From NCBI RefSeq assembly GCF_030269305.1, contig NZ_BSTC01000019.1:50280-114279 (forward strand): a stretch of 64,000 bases of DNA, given 5' to 3'. Below the pieces are notes generated by a model. That model was not told where the DNA came from. It worked only from the letters and a program-made list of their open reading frames with translations, and made no database searches. The stretch is from Kineosporia sp. NBRC 101731. Lineage in GTDB: Bacteria; Actinomycetota; Actinomycetes; Actinomycetales; Kineosporiaceae. This document shows, in pieces, positions 59,088 through 64,000 of this stretch. Position 1 is the stretch's first letter; every line of letters starts with the position of its first letter. Made by a program: the position numbers and the translations under genes.

Positions 59088-62000
59088 TCAATGGATCAGC
59101 CCCAGCCTGCCCATGATGGCCACTGCCTCCGCCCGACCGGAGGCGCCGAGTTTGGCCAGGACGTTGGAGACGTGCACGCTGGCCGTCTTCTCACTGATGA
59201 AAAGCCGCTCGCCGATGGCCCGGTTGGTCAGGCCGGCAGCGACCAGAGACATCACCTCGTGCTCGCGGGGCGTCAGTGTGGGCGCAGTGATCGGTGCGTC
59301 ATCGGCGGATGCGGCCGGTCCACCGGAAGATCCCGGCTGGGGGAACGTAGCTGGACCGGTACCGCCGGATCCGGAAACCCCGGTGTTCCCCGAAGCCGGA
59401 CGCGCAGCGGAACCCCCGTACGGTCCCCCGGCCTGAAGGTCAGGGCGGTCCTGAAGATCACTGCGGTCCTGGCGACCGGCGGATTCCCCACGTAGTTCCC
59501 CGTCGTGAAGAGCCCGATAGTTCTGGCGGTCCTGGCTGTTCGTGTCGGTGCCACCGGTGGCGCCGCCCAGGCTGAGGCCGGCCGGCAGAGCGAGATGTTC
59601 GAGCTCTCGGAGCAGCGGCGCGGCGCCAAGCCGCAGAGCCCGGTCGTGGGCAGCAAGGATCTGCTCGCAGGCCTCAGCACGATGGTTCTCCCGGAGTAAC
59701 AGCTGCGCCGCCCGCCACCGGGCCCGGGCCACCTCGTAAACCGAGACTCCTTCGAAAGTCTCAGCCAGTTCAATCCATCCGGCCGTCTCGTCGGCAGCCC
59801 GGGCCCGCGCCCATTCCAGTTCCAGGCGCAGCAACCAGGCCTTGCCTTCGGGCCCCATCACACCGCGACGGGGCAGGCCGAGACGACCTCGGGTACGACC
59901 GTCTTCCAGGAAGTACTCGATGTCGGCGAGGGCCGATCGCTCGGTCTCGGCATCACCCAGCTCGCGGGCGCGCACGGCCCCGTCGGCCAGGGCGCTGACA
60001 GCCCGGACATCGATGGCAATGCCGGACAGCAGCCAGGGTTCGGCCTCCCGGAGCACATAGTCGAGCGCTCGCCGGGCCTGGACCGCGGCCTCTTCCCACT
60101 TCCCGAGCCAGGTCATCGCCTCGGCCCGGGCCGAGTGAAGCAGCTGACGTTCCCAGGAGTCGTCGGTGATGACCAGCCACTCGTCAGCCCGCAGCACCTG
60201 TTCGGGGTCGCGCGCGGCCAGCACCGGAAGCTCGTACAGCCGTAGGTAACTGACCAGCGACAGCGGCAGCCGCGATGCGCCCTCGTCCGGCCGGATCACG
60301 CCCAGCGCCCGTTCGACCTGCCCGGTGTGCCAGAACGTGGTGATCAGCAGCGACCGGGCGTTGCTCCCGTAGGGACTGGCGGTCAGGCCGTTGGAGTCGG
60401 CCACCTCGATGGCTGCGAGCAGATCTGCAATACCGGCGTCCAGGTCTCCGGCGTCCAGATGATTGATGGCGAGGTTGTAGATCACCCGCACCGTGGCCGC
60501 CGTGTCTCCGGAGAGCTCGGTCGCGGCGCGGGCCAGGCGGAAGGACCGGGCCGACTCTTCGTCGCGCCCCAGCACTCCCTCGGCCACGGCCTGGGTGGTC
60601 AGCAGTTCTACCTGAAGAGCGGTCATTCCGAGCGGCTCGCTCTCCGCCAGCGCCTGGTTCACCGCCTTCATAGCGTCGCGAGGATCAGCCGCCAGACGCA
60701 CCCGGGCGACGATGCCCCAGGCCATGGCCCGCGCGGGGGACGGTGCCCGGTCGCCGGCGAGATCGTTGATGACCTGCACGGCACAGGAGTGCGCCTCCCG
60801 GGGCCGATCAGCCTGGTACAGATGGAGGGACAACGTGGCCCGGGCCCTGGCCGCCGCGGTGGTGTCGCCGTCCGCCTCCGCCTCTTCCGTGGCGGTCGCC
60901 GCCAGGTCGACTGCTCGCGTGTACCGCCCCGCATCACTCGCCACGTCGGCCGCGCGCAGACTGACAGTGCTGCGCGCGACATCTTCGGCACGTTGATCGT
61001 CGGGAACGACGTCCCACAGCTGCAGAGCCTGTTCGTAGTGCTCCAACGCCTCAGCGGGAGCGTTGCCGCAGGCGGCGAACCAGGCCGCCTGGAGCGAGGC
61101 ATTCAGAGCACTCGGCATGTCGTTGGCCGCGAGGCTGTGACGTGCAACCTCGGCGGCGATTCCCCTGGCCCCTGGCGTACCGATCAGCGGTCTGAGGTAA
61201 TCGGCGACGTTCTTGTGCAGACGAACCCGCTCACCGGGCAACAGGTCCGAGTAGATGGCCTCTTGCAGAAGAGCGTGCCGGAACCGGTAGCGATCCAGTT
61301 CCTCCGGCACCAGCACCTGCTGGGCGATCGCCTCTCGCAGAGCCGACTCGGCCTCGTCGGCCGTCAGGGAACCCCGGATGTCCGGCCCGCTGATCACCAC
61401 GCGCAGCAGCGCATCGTCGATACGGGCGGACCCCAGCACCGACGCGAGCCGCACCACCTTCTTCGCCGGGTCGGACAGTTGCTCCAGACGATCGAGCAGC
61501 AGATCGGTCAGGCCCTCGGGAAGGCGGCCGTCGTCCCCAGCGGCCAGAAGTTCTTGCGCGTAGTACGGATTCCCCGCCGAACGCCTCACGATGCGCCGCA
61601 ACAGTGCCGGCTTCACCGGAGCGCCGTTCACACCGGCCAAGAGCTGCCCGAGTTCGCGGTCGGACAACGGAGGCAGATCCATCTGCTCGACCCGGGGCAA
61701 CCGCACCAGTTCACCGACGAGCGGCCGCAGCGGGTGCCGGCGGTGCAGGTCGTCGGCACGGTAGCTGGCCAGCACCAGCAGCCGGTCGGGCCCCAGGCGG
61801 CTGAACAGAAACCGGACCAGGTCACGGGTGGACGCGTCGGCCCAGTGCAGGTCTTCCAGGATCAGGAGCAACGGCGCGACCTCGGACCCGATGCGCCCCA
61901 GCACGTGGGTGACCGACTCGAACAGGGCCAGGCGATCCAGGCCGGCCTCACCGACGCTGCGCGGGATCACCTCGATCGCCGACCCGACGATCTGGGCCAG

Positions 62001-62354
62001 CCCCTGACGTTCGGCCGAGACCTGGCGGATGACCTCTGCCATCCGTCCCTTCTCCTCGCTGTCCCGCTCTCCCCACCGCAACGGCTGGCTCAGAGCTTCG
62101 GCGAACGGCAGGTAGGGCAGTGACCCCATACCCAGATCGACGCAGCGACCGGTGAGGACCTGGAACCCCGTCGCTGCCGCGTGCTCCGCGATCTCCGTGA
62201 GGGTGCGGGTCTTGCCGACCCCGGCGTCGCCACCGATGATCACCCCGGTCGCGGTGCCGGACCGGGCAAGGGTCAGAAGTTCGCGCAGGCGCTCGAGTTG
62301 CCCCACTCTCGCGACGAACGGCGCGGCGGAACCGACGAAAGCCACGTCGCCCAT
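59088..62354 (-). CDS. Large ATP-binding LuxR-family regulator (LAL/MalT-like)
   Basis: 1088 residues. The N-terminal STAND-type AAA module has Walker A G-G-D-A-G-V-G-K-T (41-49) and Walker B L-L-L-I-L-E-D-L-H-W-A-D. The middle (about 400-900) is helical with TPR-like repeats. A low-complexity linker of about 90 residues (N-S-Q-D-R-Q-N-Y, D-R-S-D-L-Q-D-R-P-D-L-Q) precedes a C-terminal LuxR helix-turn-helix (L-T-P-R-E-H-E-V-M-S-L-V-A-A-G-L-T-N-R-A-I). Such regulators activate transcription after ligand- and ATP-driven oligomerisation. Targets are not evident nearby. Confidence 0.92.
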   Translation of the reverse strand: MGDVAFVGSAAPFVARVGQLERLRELLTLARSGTATGVIIGGDAGVGKTRTLTEIAEHAAATGFQVLTGRCVDLGMGSLPYLPFAEALSQPLRWGERDSEEKGRMAEVIRQVSAERQGLAQIVGSAIEVIPRSVGEAGLDRLALFESVTHVLGRIGSEVAPLLLILEDLHWADASTRDLVRFLFSRLGPDRLLVLASYRADDLHRRHPLRPLVGELVRLPRVEQMDLPPLSDRELGQLLAGVNGAPVKPALLRRIVRRSAGNPYYAQELLAAGDDGRLPEGLTDLLLDRLEQLSDPAKKVVRLASVLGSARIDDALLRVVISGPDIRGSLTADEAESALREAIAQQVLVPEELDRYRFRHALLQEAIYSDLLPGERVRLHKNVADYLRPLIGTPGARGIAAEVARHSLAANDMPSALNASLQAAWFAACGNAPAEALEHYEQALQLWDVVPDDQRAEDVARSTVSLRAADVASDAGRYTRAVDLAATATEEAEADGDTTAAARARATLSLHLYQADRPREAHSCAVQVINDLAGDRAPSPARAMAWGIVARVRLAADPRDAMKAVNQALAESEPLGMTALQVELLTTQAVAEGVLGRDEESARSFRLARAATELSGDTAATVRVIYNLAINHLDAGDLDAGIADLLAAIEVADSNGLTASPYGSNARSLLITTFWHTGQVERALGVIRPDEGASRLPLSLVSYLRLYELPVLAARDPEQVLRADEWLVITDDSWERQLLHSARAEAMTWLGKWEEAAVQARRALDYVLREAEPWLLSGIAIDVRAVSALADGAVRARELGDAETERSALADIEYFLEDGRTRGRLGLPRRGVMGPEGKAWLLRLELEWARARAADETAGWIELAETFEGVSVYEVARARWRAAQLLLRENHRAEACEQILAAHDRALRLGAAPLLRELEHLALPAGLSLGGATGGTDTNSQDRQNYRALHDGELRGESAGRQDRSDLQDRPDLQAGGPYGGSAARPASGNTGVSGSGGTGPATFPQPGSSGGPAASADDAPITAPTLTPREHEVMSLVAAGLTNRAIGERLFISEKTASVHVSNVLAKLGASGRAEAVAIMGRLGLIH

Positions 62355-62380
62355 CGTGTCACCTCTTCCCGGTCAGTCGC

Positions 62381-62584
62381 CTACGACTTCTTCTTGCCAG
62401 CCTCACGTGCCTGTTTCTGCTGCCGCTTACGCGCGGCCTCCTTGAGCAGCCGCTGCTGGCGGTACCGCATTTCCGTCTCGGCCGGTCCCTCGAGCCTCTG
62501 GTACGGAAGTGTTGCCCCGCGGGTGAGACCGACCGCCGTACTCGCCGCCAGGTCCTGCCGAAAACCGTTCCACGACGTACTCAT
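62381..62584 (-). CDS. Small basic protein of unknown function
   Basis: 67 residues from ATG 62584, with GGGGG 8 nt upstream (ATG 62590 is too close to it). The N-terminal half is mixed (M-S-T-S-W-N-G-F-R-Q-D-L) and the C-terminal half is a long charged helix rich in K, R, Q and A, ending K-K-K-S. It lies 26 bp upstream of the large LuxR gene on the same strand and may be co-transcribed. No family recognised. Confidence 0.55.
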   Translation of the reverse strand: MSTSWNGFRQDLAASTAVGLTRGATLPYQRLEGPAETEMRYRQQRLLKEAARKRQQKQAREAGKKKS

Positions 62585-62897
62585 CACCATGACCCCCAGT
62601 CGATTCAGCTGCCGTCTTCTGCTGATGAATCAACCTTCGCGCTAAGGCCGCACCCGGCGGATCGGGAGATCACGCAGCACCGGCCAGGCTCAGACCTCAG
62701 ATTCTGATCAAGGTCCGGCCCCCGGCCACCTAAGGACTCAGAAATCTGGGAATCGGCGTCTAAGGGGTGGAGCTGAGCTCATGAATGGCCGGGCTTCCGC
62801 CCACCGGACGGCATCTTGGGGAAGAGTGGCATCGCCGGAACGGGCGACGCCCGCAACACCCCGCACCGGCCGCATTCGGGAGCCTTAGAGTCAGAGG
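62585..62897. other. Divergent intergenic region
   Basis: 313 bp between the small basic protein gene (minus) and the MarR-like gene (plus). No gene-like frame. TTAGAG (62885-62890) lies 7 nt before the ATG at 62898 and may be a -10 of a leaderless promoter. Confidence 0.4.
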
Positions 62898-63320
62898 ATG
62901 AGCAGTAGGGGGTACCTGGAACTCGGCGAGGAGCTGCGCACCGTCGTCGGGGAACTCGTCCGCCGGGCCCGCGCCACTGACGAACTTCCGGCGAACCACG
63001 CGGCGGCCCTCGGTCACCTAGACCGCTCCGGGCCGGCGACGATCGCCGAGCTCGCTCACGCCTGCCACATCCGGCACCAGTCGATGACCGCGATCGTGCA
63101 CCAGATCGCCGAGCGCGGGGAAGCGACGGCCGAACCCCACCCCACCGATCGCCGCGCCGTTCTCTACCGGCTCACCGCCGTCGGCCGGACCGAGCTGGAA
63201 CGGGACCGGCACCTGCGCGCACGCTGGCTGGCGCAGTGCATCGAGGACGAGTTCGGTGACGACACCCAGGGCATCGAGGATGCCCTTCAGGTGCTGAGGC
63301 GCTTGAGAGACCGGACGTAA
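62898..63320 (+). CDS. MarR-family transcriptional regulator
   Basis: 140 residues from ATG 62898, apparently leaderless. Winged helix: G-P-A-T-I-A-E-L-A-H-A-C-H-I-R-H-Q-S-M-T-A-I-V, then wing P-T-D-R-R-A-V-L-Y-R-L-T. Flanking helices provide dimerisation. It ends 2 bp before the end of the convergent Nudix frame, so it is unlikely to share a transcript with it. Target unknown. Confidence 0.85.
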   Translation: MSSRGYLELGEELRTVVGELVRRARATDELPANHAAALGHLDRSGPATIAELAHACHIRHQSMTAIVHQIAERGEATAEPHPTDRRAVLYRLTAVGRTELERDRHLRARWLAQCIEDEFGDDTQGIEDALQVLRRLRDRT

Positions 63321-63322
63321 CG

Positions 63323-63739
63323 TCAGGCCCGGAGTATCTGCTCGAAGACGCCCAGGTAATCCTCATGCCCCAGTGTCAAACCCTTCATAGCGTCCAGGGA
63401 CACCCAACGGAGCTCGTCATGCTCCAGCGGTTAGAGGTTCACGGGCTCCCCGGACCAGGCTCGGATGACCCAGATCCCCTGCTCCAGCCGACCTTCCGGC
63501 AGATCGTCCGAACCGCCACGGATACGGGCGCACGGTTCATCGTCGATGTGGGCAACGTCGACGCCCACCTCCTCCCGCAGTTCGCGACGAAGGGCCTCCA
63601 GTTCGCTCTCGTCGGCGTCCACATGGCCACCGGGCAGGTCCCAGACGTTGGGGTACCAGCGCCGGGACGGAGAACGGTGGCAGAGCAGCAGCCAATCGCC
63701 ACGTACCAGGGCACCGGTGACCACGTGATGCACGGTCAT
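63323..63739 (-). pseudogene. Nudix hydrolase gene interrupted by an in-frame TAA
   Basis: From ATG 63739 the frame encodes a Nudix domain with complete box at residues 38-60 (G-H-V-D-A-D-E-S-E-L-E-A-L-R-R-E-L-R-E-E). It meets TAA at 63433-63431 after W-S-G-E-P-V-N-L. The same frame then continues for 35 more codons (P-L-E-H-D-E-L-R-W-V-S-L-D-A-M, ending F-E-Q-I-L-R-A) to TGA at 63325, exactly the expected C-terminal strand and helix of the fold. A nonsense mutation is the simplest reading; the 102-residue product lacks the last helix and may be unstable, so function is uncertain. Confidence 0.75.
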
Positions 63740-63747
63740 CAGAAGAG

Positions 63748-63815
63748 TTCTAGAACGCCGGGGACACTTTGCATGATCACGACAGGGTAGCGGGGAGGTT
63801 CGGCATGATCACGAA
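63748..63815. repeat. Two GATC half-elements downstream of the rRNA operon
   Basis: GTTCTAGAAC (63747-63756) is followed by GGGGACACTTTGCATGATCA-type and GGGGAGGTTCGGCATGATCA-type half-elements, 33 bp apart in the same orientation. The TTCTAGAA motif is shared with the element at 36.75 kb. Confidence 0.7.
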
Positions 63816-63881
63816 CAGGAGGAGTTGGTTTGAGGACGAGGTAAGCCTTCCTCGCGCTGGTGGCAACCGGTCCGCAAACGC

Positions 63882-63942
63882 AGTAATGGCGGCCCGCGCC
63901 GCCCGATCGAAGTTTCTTCGTCGGGCGGGGGCCGCCATTACT
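63882..63942 (-). terminator. rRNA operon terminator
   Basis: A long hairpin: AGTAATGGCGGCCCGC... pairs with the inverted ...GGGGCCGCCATTACT across about 26-28 bp with a few mismatches, with AAGTTTCTT at the tip. It lies 12 bp after the 3' end of the 5S rRNA, reading on the minus strand. Confidence 0.85.
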
Positions 63943-63954
63943 GTCTTCAATTTT

Positions 63955-64000
63955 TGTCCGGCGATGTCCTACTCTCCCACACCGTAACCAGTGCAGTACC
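63955..64000 (-). rRNA. rrf: 5S ribosomal RNA, 3' end (continues beyond window)
   Basis: Read on the minus strand, the last 46 bases give GGTACTGCACTGGTTACGGT then GTGGGAGAGTAGGACATCGC and CGGACA, the conserved 3' part of actinobacterial 5S rRNA (helix IV-V and the strand that closes helix I). The 5' two thirds and the rest of the rRNA operon lie to the right of the window. Confidence 0.93.

Noticed and set aside
63769..63987. Open frame running across the rRNA terminator
   Set aside because: It overlaps the GATC half-elements, the terminator hairpin and the 5S rRNA end, so it is non-coding.

Overview
This window is chromosomal DNA of a high-GC Gram-positive bacterium (Actinomycetota). The evidence is the strong G/C bias at third codon positions, the abundance of GTG starts, TCGAAC/GTTCGA-type LexA boxes, a coenzyme-B12 ribonucleotide reductase next to nrdR, and the gene order nrdJ-nrdR-LysM protein-lexA ... 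hflX-dapF-miaA-extradiol-like protein, which is conserved across actinobacteria (for example around Rv2718c-Rv2728c of Mycobacterium). The genus cannot be fixed from the sequence alone; a Kineosporia-like lineage is only a guess.

Layout. 0-3.5 kb: end of a class B penicillin-binding protein, a GT87-type membrane glycosyltransferase, an M50 protease and an SRPBCC protein. 3.6-14.5 kb: prs, two tandem secreted paralogues of unknown function with FlgD/SPDGDG-like C-termini, a Tat-exported Rieske lipoprotein and hrpA. 14.5-24.6 kb: MarR, a 5'-3' exonuclease, an MFS exporter with divergent ArsR-like regulator, a GntR/NCS1 permease/racemase set that looks like hydantoin or allantoin uptake, a MerR/old-yellow-enzyme pair sharing an operator, and an SGNH lipoprotein. 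24.6-29.2 kb: ASCH protein, then an ABC transporter and two-component system joined by ATGA overlaps. 29.3-34.5 kb: a proXVW-type compatible-solute importer, a LysR regulator and an RTX-like secreted protein. 34.5-44.5 kb: DUF2500 protein, fused dihydroxyacetone kinase, MMPL transporter with its own two-component system, HEAT-repeat protein, two unknowns, and an intact VbhA-like antitoxin followed by a broken fic toxin gene. 44.5-59 kb: the conserved nrdJ/nrdR/lexA/dinG/hflX/dapF/miaA region. 59-64 kb: a giant LuxR regulator, a MarR-like protein, a Nudix gene broken by an in-frame stop, and the 3' end of a 5S rRNA gene on the minus strand (end of an rRNA operon entering from the right).

Cross-cutting observations. 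A family of GATC-containing palindromic elements (core like GTGATCATGCAAAGTGTCCC) sits at gene ends in at least seven places, once as a four-unit tandem array. The accessory decay signals (fic, Nudix) and the in-frame coding minisatellite in miaA are the most unusual parts of an otherwise housekeeping-rich window. Several genes appear leaderless (a -10-like hexamer 7-10 nt before the start codon, no Shine-Dalgarno).
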